Source: Boesenbergia rotunda
Taxonomy: Eukaryota; Streptophyta; Magnoliopsida; Zingiberales; Zingiberaceae
Reading direction: 5' to 3'
Length of the DNA stretch: 64,000 nucleotides
NCBI GenBank assembly: GCA_024364735.1
Contig: JAGFNQ010004026.1
Coordinates: 329,748 to 393,747 of the forward strand
Made by a program: the position numbers and the translations under genes
Notes under the pieces: generated by a model
The model's database searches: none
What the model saw: only the letters and a program-made list of their open reading frames with translations
Told to the model about the DNA's origin: nothing
In this document: in pieces, positions 21,001-31,265 of the stretch
Layout: each line of letters opens with the position of its first letter
Numbering within the stretch: position 1 is the stretch's first letter

Positions 21001-24000
21001 TCAGAACATAATGGGGAACTATTTGAACATCCTGAGAGATATCAAAGTTTAGTTGGGAAGTTGAATTACCATACCGTTACTTGTCCAAATATTGCATATT
21101 CGGTTAGTGTTATCAGCCAGTTTATGTCATCTCCAACAGTTCATCATTGGACAATGTTAGAGCAAATTTTATATTACTTGAAGGGAGCACCCAGACGGGG
21201 TACCATATATGCAAATCATAGGCACGCTCATATTGAATGTTTTTAAGATGTAGATTAGGTAGGTTCCAAAATAGATAGAAGATCTAGTTATTGTATCTTT
21301 ATTGGTGAAAATTTAGCCTCATGGAAGAGTAATAAGCAAAATGTTGTGTTATAATCACTGTTGCAAAAGTCAGTCTAGGCGGCCGCCTAAGCGCTAGTCC
21401 TCCGCCCGACTACCGCCTAGCGAATTTTACAACCTTGGTCATGATCTAGTGCAAAGTCAGAATATAGGTCTATAACACAGTCTGTGTGTGAGATAATGTG
21501 AATATATCAACTCTTGATTGAAGTAGGACTTAAAATTTCAATACCAGTAAAACTGTGATATGATAACCAAGCTATTCTTCATCTTGCATCAAATCCTGTG
21601 TTTCATGAGCTAAGCATATTGTAATTGATTGTCATTATTCATGAGAAAATTTAATAAAACTTGATTTCTACATGATACGTGAAAATTGGAGAACAACTAG
21701 AGGTTATCTTCACAAAAATTTTAAATGGAGTTTAGGTTAATTATCTTTTTAAGAAGTTGGGCGTGATTAATATCTATGCTCCAACTTAGAAGTAGTATCT
21801 ACCTGGGCTCCTGCCTAGGGCCCAAAAACTCTTTAGGGCACAATTTATTATTATTATTATTTTTATATATGTTAAGTATAAAATAAAAAAATACAATCTC
21901 ACTTCTCTCCTCTTTATTTTTCCCGTACAACCTTCCCTCTTCCCTTCTTTCCCCTGTTTCCCAGCCACTGCCCTAGTTTTTCTTCTCCTTCCAGACACTA
22001 CAACAACCACTTTCTCCCATTTTGTGCTCTCCTTGTGTTGCTATAGGAGCCGCCGGAGCACGTCGAAGCTAACTAAGATTGCTAATGCTAACGAAGAAGG
22101 TAAAGTTTTCTCATTCTTCCCTCATTCACGGCCGTAGTTTCCTCGTCCTCTTCTTTTCTGCTGGTCAAGTGTAGCAAGGAGTAACTGCCTACTTTTTTTT
22201 TAGGACTTTATTTCGACAACTGCAGGCCTCTCCTCTTCTCTGTTGCTCCTTGTTTTATAGGGTTTTTATTTGCCCCATAAGACCAACTCTATATTGCCTT
22301 TCCTTATTGGTTTTTTTTGGGTGTCATGGTCAAGCTCATCGGAACTAGCTGGGGATTTCGAATGAATACCGTAAAAAATTTCCTTCTTGTCTTCTTTTGT
22401 CAAAACAACTACATCTTCTCTTTATTTTCCTAATCATAGCGATCAATCCTTCAGGAGCGCTCCTTTTTCCCCTTTGTCCAACCACAACAACAAAAAGAGC
22501 AAGTTTTCATTTATTTCAACCAATATTAGCCTTGGATATCTCCTATATAGCCCTGGCCCAAAAGGAGTAAATTTTCATTTATTTCAATCAATTTCAACCA
22601 AGTGAATCTCATGAAATAAATAAAAAATAATCTTCCATTCAAATATTAACATTTTAAAAAATAATGGATAAATTTCCAAATGTGATGATTGCTTATAGAA
22701 TATTATTACAATACTCGTCACAAAAAAAGTTTTTGAAATTAAAATTAATAAAATCTTATTAACGAACCACAATGACCCAAGATAGGCTAAATGGATTAGC
22801 AATTTTATGAATTGAAAAGAATATTTTGGAAATTATTGAATATGATGCTATTATTGATGATTTTATTTTTAAAAGTGAATCACGAAGATACTTTAAATGA
22901 GTTACCTCTGTGATTTTTTTATAGGTGTATATATTCTACGATGGATGATATAATTTTTTTTTTGAAAGAAATAATGTTCGGAAGATAAAATTGGAGCATA
23001 ATTTATATTTTCGCCCAGGACCTTTAAACAATAAAGACCGGCTCTGCATATTATCTGTATATATTAGTTACCATATTATCTGTCAATTAGTTAGTTGTCA
23101 ATTAGCTTAATTATAATTTACTAAGATAGATTCTTTTCTAATATAGATACCTAGCATATATATAAATATACCCTACTCTTCAATAAAGATGAGGGATTCT
23201 TTTTATTCTAATTAACTTTTTTTTTTCGTTCAAATTGGACAAAAATTGAAGGGAATGAAGTTTATGCATCTAATAAACACAAATAAGTAATATTATTTCT
23301 TTCCTTTCATTCCAAATGCCTAAGTAGATGAATGGAAGAGAATTATCAGATAAATGCAAAATTATACTTTCCTTGTTAAATGATGAGAATGGACCGTTTT
23401 ATAATCCACAAATCACTTTTTATATCCACAATTATTTGCGGATGAGTTACAAAGTACGGATGTTAAAAATTGATCTTCCTATTCAGTTGCCAAGAAATAA
23501 GAGATAGATGAACCATCCTTGAACTTATCTCTTACCCTAAATCCATTCAACTTATCAAGGAAGCATGCTTTAAACTACATCTTCATCGTACTTCATTTCT
23601 TTTTTAACACAGCATAAAATATTTATCGTGGCTATCCCAAAATTTCAACAGTTCTACAAGTTAGAACAAAAATAATTTAGCAACACTAACTAATTTTTAA
23701 TTATTATTATTTATAAATAAAACAAACAGTCAAAGCAGAAACTAAGTAGCGCACAACCAGTACCTGCCGAGGATCTTGGCTAGGGTTTGAACGTAGCAAT
23801 CAATCATCTGCTGCTTGGATGCCCCCTCGCCTCCAGGTTTATCCATAACGATGAGCCAGTGCTCATAGTCACACCCCGGGAACAGAGGCGCCATTTCCGT
23901 CGGTGGCCTGTCGCTAAACCCCGAACCGCCGCGGGATCCAGAGTTCAGAGGCGAGTAGCCCGAGTCGCCAGGCCGCCGGGCCATGCACCTAATCGCGCCG

Positions 24001-24284
24001 ATGCGGAAAGCCACCCCGAATCCAGGAAGACTATGCATCGTGGGCAACTGGCGGACGGAGCGAGAGGCGCGGACGAAGGGGCGCGCGGTGACGCACGCCG
24101 CGGAGCGCAAGTGGAGAAAGCGCATGGAAACCAAGGAGGCCGTGGGGCGTTGCACTGCGGTGAGGGAGGAGATTGCCCACTTCACGGCGCCAGAGGCAAC
24201 GGAGGCCATCAGAGCGGCGGCGGAAAAGAGACTGGACTGTGAGCGAACCCTGAAAGATACATCGAGGGCATCGGTCACCGCCAT
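18086..24284 (-). CDS. MORF2: MORF2-like plastid multiple organellar RNA editing factor, four exons
   Basis: Exons: 24284-23764, 19341-19244, 18866-18801, 18234-18086 (stop TAA). All introns are GT..AG, and the phases close to 277 codons plus stop. MORF2 binds PPR editing proteins and MORF9 in chloroplasts and is needed for most plastid C-to-U RNA editing. The sequence shows a long N-terminal targeting region, then YSPLNSGS, FSDRPPTEMAPLFPGCDYEH, WLIVMDKPGGEG, the MORF-box core KKKIYNVSCERYFGFGCEID, PGVLFVLPDSYVD and a basic tail ending NDRTRYVRRRESQR. These are diagnostic of MORF2 rather than MORF8 or MORF9. Arabidopsis MORF2 is 219 residues, so the first ATG gives about 58 extra N-terminal residues. 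The ATG at 24209 (MASVASGAVK) is an alternative start. Intron 1 is 4.4 kb and filled with transposon debris. No frame damage was found, so the gene is probably functional. Confidence 0.92.
19480..19735 (+). pseudogene. Copia RT tail fragment in MORF2 intron 1 (copy 1, left part)
   Basis: Matches 20800-21010 with many substitutions and indels (both contain CTTAAATCTTTCATTC, TATTTCTTGG(G/A)TGTT and GACAAAGCCTTATAGTG-like runs). It corresponds to the KYFLGIEV..CSQRKY region between RT and RNase H of a Copia pol. It is cut by the GC-rich insertion that follows. Confidence 0.65.
19736..20261. mobile_element. Non-autonomous insertion with GC-rich inverted ends
   Basis: Starts near TTAGACCAACCCGTGGCGGGACGGG and ends near GGCGGGCCAACCCGACGAGCCCAACCC. 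The ends are rich in alternating GGCGGG/CCCGCC words that pair with each other, and the middle is AT-rich. It splits a Copia fragment: the sequence CAGAACAT..GGGGAACTATTTGAAC is contiguous in the related copy near 21000. Exact termini and target duplication could not be settled. Confidence 0.6.
20262..21340 (+). pseudogene. Degenerate Copia RT/RNase H fragments, two overlapping copies
   Basis: Two partial copies of one pol segment in tandem. The second (about 20800-21330) reads LVGKLNYHTVTCPNIAYSVS, VISQFMSSPTVHHWTMLEQI and ILYYLKGAPRRGTIYANH, standard Copia RNase H motifs. The first (20262-20800) has the same motifs with more stops. They are in the intron of MORF2, antisense to it. Confidence 0.75.
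21359..21435. mobile_element. Short MITE-like element with GGCGGCCGCC core
   Basis: A sequence of about 77 bp with imperfect inverted ends, TGTTGCAAAA and TTTTACAACCT, and a GC-rich core CTAGGCGGCCGCCTAAGCGC followed by ACTACCGCCTAGCG. It sits within the Copia RNase H relic. Confidence 0.6.
21436..21790 (+). pseudogene. Copia RNase H C-terminal end
   Basis: Reads YDNQAILHLASNPVFHE, DCHFVREKIQQS-like and ends GVINIYAPT, the typical end of Copia pol. It completes the fragment interrupted at 21359. Confidence 0.7.
21791..23763. other. Remainder of MORF2 intron 1
   Basis: No coding frame recognised. Sequence near 21800-21840 (GGGCTCCTGCCTAGGGCCC) and near 23010-23046 (CGCCCAGGACC..GACCGGCTCTG) resembles the ends of hAT-like repeats seen in plants, but I could not confirm inverted termini. 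The rest is AT-rich. The splice donor GTACTG is at 23763-23758. Confidence 0.5.
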
Positions 24285-24449
24285 TTATCCTGCAACATTG
24301 TAAGACCGTACCGTTACATAAGATATTTATCGGCGTTACATGGTTATGTTACGGTATATGGCTGACCCAAATAAGGAGAGCTTGACCGTTTTAATATCGT
24401 AGCAAAAAGAGAAATTTCCCTCGCATAAATAGCTCCGTTTTAATATCGC
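24285..24449. promoter_or_regulatory. Upstream region of MORF2, possibly divergent promoter
   Basis: Holds an imperfect inverted repeat (GTACCGTTACATAA near 24309 and TTATGTTACGGTAT near 24345) and an exact 14-bp direct repeat CCGTTTTAATATCG at 24386-24399 and 24435-24448. The direct repeat brackets a CATAAATAG TATA-like sequence. It lies between the MORF2 start and a coding-like segment on the other strand. Regulatory function is inferred from position only. Confidence 0.3.
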
Positions 24450-24740
24450 AGTGGCGTCGACGTCCAAATCCAGATCCACGGCGGCCAAGGAGAAGGCGGA
24501 GGGGTGCGATTCCTTCTTCGCATCTTCCAATCCCTCCCACAAACCCTACGATCTCGATCTACTTCCTTAACCACCGCCCCCTCCCGGGACGGTAGCCGAT
24601 CTATTCTCCCGCCTTCCTACAAGACGAAGACGGATGCCACAGCTACAATCCCCGATCTCAAGGCATCAGTGACCGAGAGGGGTGAAGGATGGAGCGCCGA
24701 TGAGTTTTCAAGCTTGTGGAGCTTTAAACTTGGATAACCT
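24450..24740 (+). pseudogene. GC-rich coding-like fragment divergent from MORF2
   Basis: A frame starting GTGGCGTCGACG (24451) reads through TAAKEKAEGCDSFFASSN and HKPYDLDLLP before a stop. Another frame starting ATGCGATTC-like at 24504 reads 77 residues, including PSRDGSRSILPPSYKTKTD. Composition suggests a first exon of a real gene, perhaps with a lost ATG (GTG in its place) and a frameshift. I do not recognise the product. Confidence 0.25.
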
Positions 24741-26189
24741 GTACCACTACTAGTAGCACAAAGAGGAGAAAAACATCAACAAGCGGGCCGGTGCAACTGC
24801 TCTGACACTTTTAGTTTTTCATAAGATGAAGTGGAGCAGCAGGCAAAAAATAAGGGATGCCAACATTTGGAGAAGCGAATCTGCGCTTACAGAGAAGAGA
24901 TTTCTTTTTATAACACTTCAAATAATTTCTGTTTTAATGAAGTGTTATGTCAAATGAATGACATTGTCTCCGTCGTATTTCAGTTATATCATGTGGTCTT
25001 GTCAAATCATAGATATAATGATCATAACGTATCTAGACAGCAACACAACACCACATGACTCTAGCATCCTTGCTTTCGGCTTGATCCTTAACATGGACTT
25101 GTGGGTTGATGGAGCCAATGGGCCTTGGCAGATGGGCCTGCCCAACAGGAAGATACTTGGATCTATGATTAAATTTGAAAGTCACTTTTCTTTGTGGTAG
25201 TTAAGGGTGTTATGCCATTGAGGATATCAGATTGGGCTTGCCCAAGCCAAGCATGGATGACCAACATCCTGTGGGGCTGATCGGAGTTAAGGGAGCTAAG
25301 ACTCCCATCTTGATGGGGTTTCTGTTGCAGTCCAGTCAGATATATCTGATCGGACCTTAGGGAATTGAGTTCGGGTTGATATTCGATCGGCTCTTCTCCA
25401 ATTGACCCTTAGCTAACGTGAGGTTGGGTCGCTTAAGTTGACCTTCCATGAATTTGATTTCTACATCATCTTATCTTATTGACCTCCCTATCCACCCGGG
25501 AGGGTCCCACCATAATCCCTATATCTTCCCGAATTGAATCCCTCAAGCGACACCTCGACGTTTGCCACTCCTAGATCGTCAACGAGTTCGACGCCTTCAG
25601 CACCCGCCTCTCCAAGCGCTTCAAGTTACCTTCCAACACTCATTGACGTTGAATCCCTTAGATCCCATCTATTTTCTTGTTTCTCTTCTCCATAGAGTTT
25701 CGTATGTTTTAATGAGTTCGGAGGCTCAAAAGATGTTTCTTTGTTGTTCATGAATCAAATCTAATTGTATGTTTGAAACTCTCTCCATTTCGCTACCCTT
25801 ATTTCTTCGATTCCCCCTCTCTATTGAATCTAATCTACATCTCGAGTGAATTTTCTAAATTGTGGGTCATCAGAATCATATCAAACGAGCATTTCCTTAC
25901 TGCTTTCATCCTCTGTAGATCCAGGCAAAAGCCAGCGTTTAGCTAACATAGGAGGTAGAAAAAAAAAGATTAACAAAGTTGGGTAACGTTAAATCTCAGA
26001 TGATCGGCACGACTCCACGAACGTTTCTCACTAGTTGTCAGGGTAAATCGAGAAGTGCTCATGGCGAGTGGTCCAGAAGTCCAACATCCCAGGGTTTGTA
26101 CCCCATTTGGAGACAAAATTTCTTAGTTTCATTTTTGAAAATACATCGTAGTTGAGGATCGAACCATAAATACCTGAGATGACAACTAA
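24741..26189. other. Intergenic region with no firm feature
   Basis: A short coding-like stretch at 25534-25643 (LKRHLDVCH, then a stop, then IVNEFDAFSTRLSKRFKLP) may be an exon relic. I cannot name it. The rest shows no recognisable gene or element ends. Confidence 0.4.
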
Positions 26190-26437
26190 TTACCCTTTCA
26201 TTGCGGACTTTGTGCCCAGCTTCACTCACTAGGTCTTAGGTGTCCAACCCTCAACCAGGACTTAGTGCTCAATTCCTCGAACCAGGTCTTAGTGCCTAGG
26301 TTAACTAGGACTTTTCTTCACTTTGTTACACCTTTCTTGACTAACCCTTCCCTTGTTCAATGTATCATTGACTTAAGTATATTGTCAAATATCGAAACAT
26401 TTAGAGGAAGACATCACTGATGCAACTTGCACCAACA
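26190..26437 (-). mobile_element. U3-end fragment of a family B-type LTR
   Basis: Contains the B-type tandem words (CCCAGCTTCACTC..AGGTCTTAG, AACCAGGACTTAGTG) and ends GCACCAACA like the other B LTRs. It is followed directly by another B-type LTR piece, so two LTR fragments lie head to tail. Confidence 0.6.
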
Positions 26438-27525
26438 AATTCTATATTGCATAAAATATTACAACTGAAGTTCGAATATAGAATTAAAAAGAAAATACAG
26501 CAGTTAAACAATTTTATACCGACGACTAGAGAAGTTGGAAATTCGGAGCCGCGGGTCGTCGTGGGCGTTTGAATCTTGAGCACGGAGCTTGTCGGAGAGG
26601 AGCGCTTGAACGAATGCGTAGAAGGCAATTGTTTTGGATGCCAAGGGGGTGAACCCTTTTATATAGTCGTAGCTGGGGCGCCTGTGTTGAAGGGGGCACT
26701 TGACACATGGCCCTCTCTGCGCGAACCTCAATCCGCAGACTTGGCCAGCGCTTATCCCTTCAACTGGGGCGCCTGAGCTAACTGGGGTGCCTGTGTTAAC
26801 ACAGGCGCCTCTGTTGTAGTCTTGAGGCTTGCTTCGCAGTTGTTCTGGAATTGCCCTTTGTCTGGGGCGCCTGTCAGGTGCCTAGCCAAGCAGCGCGCCT
26901 CACTCCATTGAGGCTCCTGGGAGCAGAAACCTTCAGCTCTTCGTTCCTACAACCAGAGTTAGTTCCAAAACACAAATAACATATAAACAATATAGAATTA
27001 AGCATGTTTTACAACCTGAGCTGTCTTGGTTCTGACTTTGGGCTTCCCAAATGGAACCCTAGGTCGAACCGACGCCTAATGTTCCCTCCTACGGGGAACG
27101 CGTCGTCACCTACTCCTCTCAGGAGAGTTTACCTGTTTGCCAACCGGCTCCTCCGGTTGGACTTTTGCCCAATCCTCCAGACCAGGTCTTCATGCCCAGT
27201 CCACGACCAGGACTTCTTGCCCAACCATTGGTCAGGTCTTTGGTGTCCAGCCCTTAGCCAGGACTTATTGTCCAATTCCTCAAATCAGGACTTCGTGCCC
27301 AGTCCGCGACCATGACTTATTGCGCAACCCTATGTCAGGACTTAGTTGCCCAGTCCGCCGCCAGGATTTAGTGCCCAATTCTTAGAACCAGGACTTCTTG
27401 CCTAGCGTATCTAGGACTTTTCCTGCACACTTGATTAGCATTGTTAGATCACAATAAACCTTAACTACTGAACTCTTTGCCATTATCAAAACACAGGTTT
27501 GACTTTGGTGCTTCCGGCACCAACA
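26438..27525 (-). mobile_element. 3' LTR of a second family B element, U5 truncated
   Basis: Aligns with 2500-3705 of the first B LTR: TACCGACG stretch, TTTTATATAG TATA-like box (minus CTATATAAAAGG near 26659), GGGGCGCC-type palindromes (degenerate GGGGCGCCTG), CCTCACTCCATTGAGGCTC, CTGAGCTGTCTTGGTTCTGA, then an array of CCCAGTCC..GACCAGGACTT units, ending GCACCAACA at 27525. The first 200 bp of U5 are missing. The part from 26875 onward is the start of the large tandem duplication. Confidence 0.75.
27160..27420. repeat. Degenerate tandem array in family B-type LTR
   Basis: About eight units of roughly 33 bp on the pattern CCCAGTCC..GACCAGGACTTCTTG. It occupies the U3 end like the CTAG array of the first B LTR (3390-3600). 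The same array recurs at about 38353-38613. Confidence 0.7.
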
Positions 27526-27539
27526 ATCTCCGACTAGAG
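27526..27539 (-). other. Family B polypurine tract remnant
   Basis: The minus strand reads CTCTAGTCGGAGAT next to the LTR end at 27525. The rest of the B internal region is absent because a family C LTR begins at 27540. Confidence 0.5.
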
Positions 27540-28570
27540 TGTTGGGACCTTGACGTACGGCTAGAGGGGGGTGAATAGCCGATCACCCACTTGATTCACG
27601 GTTTCTTCAAACAAGTGTTAGCACGTGCAAGCGGAAACTTAAAATATAAATTAAAACCAATACTAACACAAACCGTTTACGTGGTTCGGAGATAAGACTC
27701 CTACTCCACGGCTATCCGTAAGGTGGACGATCCCGATTCATCGGTGGATGAGTCCCCGGAAGACCTCCAGCTAGCTCTTGTCGCTCCTTCTGGGTGGAGA
27801 AATCTCGCCACAAACCCTCGACAATACCTGAGCACAAGAAGACTACTAATAAGCTCTAATCAAGCTTATTTCATCAAGAACTCTCAGCCAAAATCGAGCT
27901 CTCTTAAATAGAGCTCCTTGCTGAAATGATTGTTACCAGTTGACTGGTCAAGCACCAGTCGACTGGTCCCACTTGGATTTGAACGTTACAGCCCAACGTT
28001 TGAATTCCAGCTGCCATCAGTCGACTGGTCCTTAGATCAGTCGACTGATCTTTCTGTGGACTTCATCAGTCGACTGATCCAAGCATCAGTTGACTGGTTC
28101 ACCCTTAAACCTAAGATTTCCCTTCCCGAGTATATTTCTCTCAGCACTCGAACTCTAGGATTTCCCGAGTACACTTCTCTCAGCACTCAAACTCTCACGA
28201 CTTAGCTGACTCTTCATCCAACAGCCTCGACCTATTGCCTTCAAGCCTTCTTCGACTTTGGCTCTCGTCCCTCGGATGCATGCAAGCCCACGGCTTGTCT
28301 CCCCATGTCATCCTTCGCATATGCCTTGAAGTTTGCTTCCCTCGACTCATCGTCCCTGCTTTGTCCACAGTTCCTCGGATGTATACAAGCCCACAGCTTG
28401 TCTCCTCACACCATCCTTCACCGGACCCAAAGTCGTCCAGCTAAGTCCATGTGTATCCTGCAAACCTACACACTCAAATACACACATCAAACACAAGGGT
28501 GAACTTAACTTAAACCCTTTGCCCAAACTTCAAAATACATGGTCACTCCGGACCATAGATTGCCCCAACA
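27540..28570 (-). mobile_element. 3' LTR of minus-strand family C element (unit 1)
   Basis: 1031 bp, plus-strand start TGTTGGGACCTTGACG, end TTGCCCCAACA. It has the CTAGAGGGGGGTGAATAG motif 20 bp from the end, ACGTGGTTCGGAGATAAGACTCC, GTCGAC palindromes (27950-28105), a TATTTAAGAGAGC TATA-like box (minus, near 27905) and the GGCATGGAGG-type array. A polypurine tract follows at 28571. Confidence 0.88.
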
Positions 28571-29561
28571 ATCTTCCCATTTTTGATGTTTGGCAATACG
28601 TTTATGTTAGGGAAAACAAATAGCAAATACAATGCTAAGAACCATTTGGACTTACATTGCCAAGGCTTCACCTTGGACTTATACCGCCAATGCGTATGCA
28701 ACGCAAACATGCATGGATCCTATCACAAGACATCCTCACACCTAAACCTCCCCAATGAGTTTAGGACTTTTACCAAACTGAGTTTTTTAAGACCTCTCCA
28801 AGGCTCCCCCTATATTAGTCTTACAAAGGATTTTCAAGAACCTCTCCAAGGTTTCCGTTTTGCCAACAAATGAGCAATAATGCTCCTCCTTTACCTAAGC
28901 TCCCCCTTGACCTAGGATTTCTTGCAAAGGTGTGTTTGGTTTCCCACTTAAACCCAACACTTCTCTCCCTTTGCCACACATCAAAAGGACTCCAACAATT
29001 TCCCTTTTATTAGATCCTTTAACCTCTAATGATTATAAATAAAGTGTATTAACTCCCCATAAGATTATACACTTGTTTTACATCATTACGACGCTTTTCG
29101 ATTGCTAAAAAATAATTTCAGCCTATATCAATCGACTGCCCTCTGAACCAGTCGACTGGTCTTGTCGAAACCTTAATTCACAGAATTATCAGTCGACTGC
29201 CCCTGGATCAGTCGACTGATATCCTGATTTCAGCCATTTCAGCATTTTTGACCCAATTTCAGAAATGCACCAGAAATTCCACAATTCTCCAAAAATTCTC
29301 AAATTTTGTGGAGAGGTTTGTGGTACTCATATCTACTTGGGAAAAATACATTCAAACATGTATCTATCACCAATCCCAAGATTGACACAAAACTCAAAAC
29401 TAGCTAAATGATTCAATTGAACCTTGATCTAGAGTCCTAGTTTTGACATTCTCTTGATGTCTTTGCTCATACCAAACCACAATACATCCCTAGCATTTGT
29501 TTCTATGACATCTACACATCAAAAATAATCTTTCATGCTATATGACCTCAATGTCATATTT
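28571..29561 (-). mobile_element. Non-coding internal region of minus-strand family C element (unit 1)
   Basis: Lies between the Gag frame and the 3' LTR. It starts with polypurine tract AAAAATGGGAAGAT (minus) and has further AGGGGGAG tracts near 28804-28811 and 28908-28916, plus two GTCGAC palindrome pairs near 29140-29220. There is no pol where a Copia element should have about 4 kb of it. This part differs strongly from its counterpart in unit 2. Confidence 0.7.
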
Positions 29562-31233
29562 TCATGAATGAAACTTAAACCCATTGTGCCAAATCCGTAG
29601 GATTGAGACTTCAAACCCATCTCCACATCCTTTGGCACACTCCATGACCCATCTAGACTTCCGAGAGAAATCCTTCCGGGATCCATAGATCATGGGTCCC
29701 AACTTGATTCCAGAGCTCCCCCTTGAACTCTTAGCCTTAGCCACCTCCCTAGGTGACTCACTTATAAACACAAGGTTAGACTGGTGTACCTCCGATGACT
29801 TTTGGCCTACACCCTTAACCTTCTTAACCTTGGACCCCTTGTCCTTAGTTAAGACTTTCTTCTTGCTTTTAAATAGCATCCCCTTGTCATTTTTGGACTT
29901 CCCCTTACTATAGTCATATTACACCCTTGCATATGACTTCTCCATTGCGTTGGAGACCTTAGATTGGTATCCTAATCCCGATCTATCATTGTTGAGTTTT
30001 TGACCACCCAACACCATACCTACACCCTTAGATTCAATAGTGAATCTATTTAGGATTTTCTCTAATTTATCAAGCTTTGCCCTCAAGGCTTGATTTTCTC
30101 TTTCTAGGTTCTTAAACCTAGAATCAACATGTCTACCTTGGAAATTCCTAGACCTACCCATTCTAGGCATGTGTTTCCCTTTCTTGGGATTAATGCCTTG
30201 GTCCTTAGATCTACAGGTTCTAGGTTTATCATGATTTATGAATTTCCTAGGGTTTTGATATGCAACACTAACCCTATTTTTATCATGATATCTAAAACCA
30301 AAACTATGCATGGATAAATAGTTTTCATTATTTCTAACATGCATGGAGGAGTTTAAATTTGAATTACATTTAAACTTAAAGTTAGGGATTACCTCCCTTA
30401 CACTTGTAGCTCCCCCTTGATGTGAGCTTTTCTTCTTCTCCTTCTTCTCCCATTTCCTCAAATACTCTAATTTCTTGAATTCTCCTTTCTTTGAGCATTT
30501 GGTGTGGTAGTGTCCTAGCTCACCACACGTGAAACACCTTATATGCTTCTTCTCCTTCCTTTCCCTACAACCCATGTTAGAATTTAAAGGAATTGACTTG
30601 GGTTTAGGGTTTACCTCCTTTTTCTTACCCTTCGGACACTTGTCCTTATAGTGTCCCTTTTCATTACACCCAAAGCAAATAATGTGGTCCTTTGACTTTG
30701 CTTTAGTGGAGATGGAAACTTCTTCTTGCTCCGATATTGAGGATGGTCTCTCCTCCCCCTCAATCCTTGAAGTGGAGACTTCTTCTTCCTCCTTTGATGA
30801 AGTAGATGGTTCTTCAATTTCTTGTGCCACTTCACTTGAGGAGATGGATGAATCTTTTTCTTCTTTCTCCTCCTTTTCGGATGTTGAGCTTCTTTCCTCA
30901 TCCGATTGATCCTTTTCCTCTTCTTGGACCATTAAGCTCATTTCCTTGGGCTCTTCTACTACTTGAGCTTGTGTAGGATTTTGATATAAAGCTATCATCT
31001 TACTCCATAGCTCATGAGTATTTTTGTATTGACCTACACCACTGATTATCATTAGGCAAAACCTTAAGTAATATTGAAATTACCTTCTCATTTGCCTTTG
31101 ATTGAGTTTGTTGCTCCTTGGTCCAATATCTTGGTCGGGGCTTCTTCCCATGCTTATCCTTTGGGGCTTCAAACGGATATGTTAGCGTGATCATTAAATC
31201 CCAATCCATGTTGAACCATACCTCTATTCGCAT
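29562..31233 (-). pseudogene. gag: Gag of gag-only family C element, minus strand (unit 1)
   Basis: Three pieces of one Gag. N-terminal piece 31233-31012 (WFNMDWDLMITLTYPFEAPK) is joined by a one-base frameshift at the PND segment to 31052-29919 (377 residues). After a single in-frame TAA the same frame continues to 29562. The main piece holds a YKNTHELWSKM Gag motif, an acidic Ser/Glu-rich linker, two CCHC knuckles (CFGCNEKGHYKDKC at residues 126-139, CFTCGELGHYHTKC at 173-186), a coiled coil (LERENQALRAKLDKLEKI) and NDRSGLGYQ, as in Sirevirus Gag. No protease, integrase or RT follows. The N-terminus is cut at 31265 by the plus-strand C element. Confidence 0.85.
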
Positions 31234-31265
31234 CCTCCAATAATCAAAACTCTCTCGGTCGTAGT

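Noticed and set aside
23787..24303. Two plus-strand open frames over MORF2 exon 1
   Set aside because: Antisense shadows of a GC-rich exon; no start context, no recognisable motifs.
28235..28623. Repeated small proteins in family C LTRs (also 36948, 39428, 48143)
   Set aside because: LTR sequence; they recur only because the LTR recurs, with overlapping frames and no conserved start.
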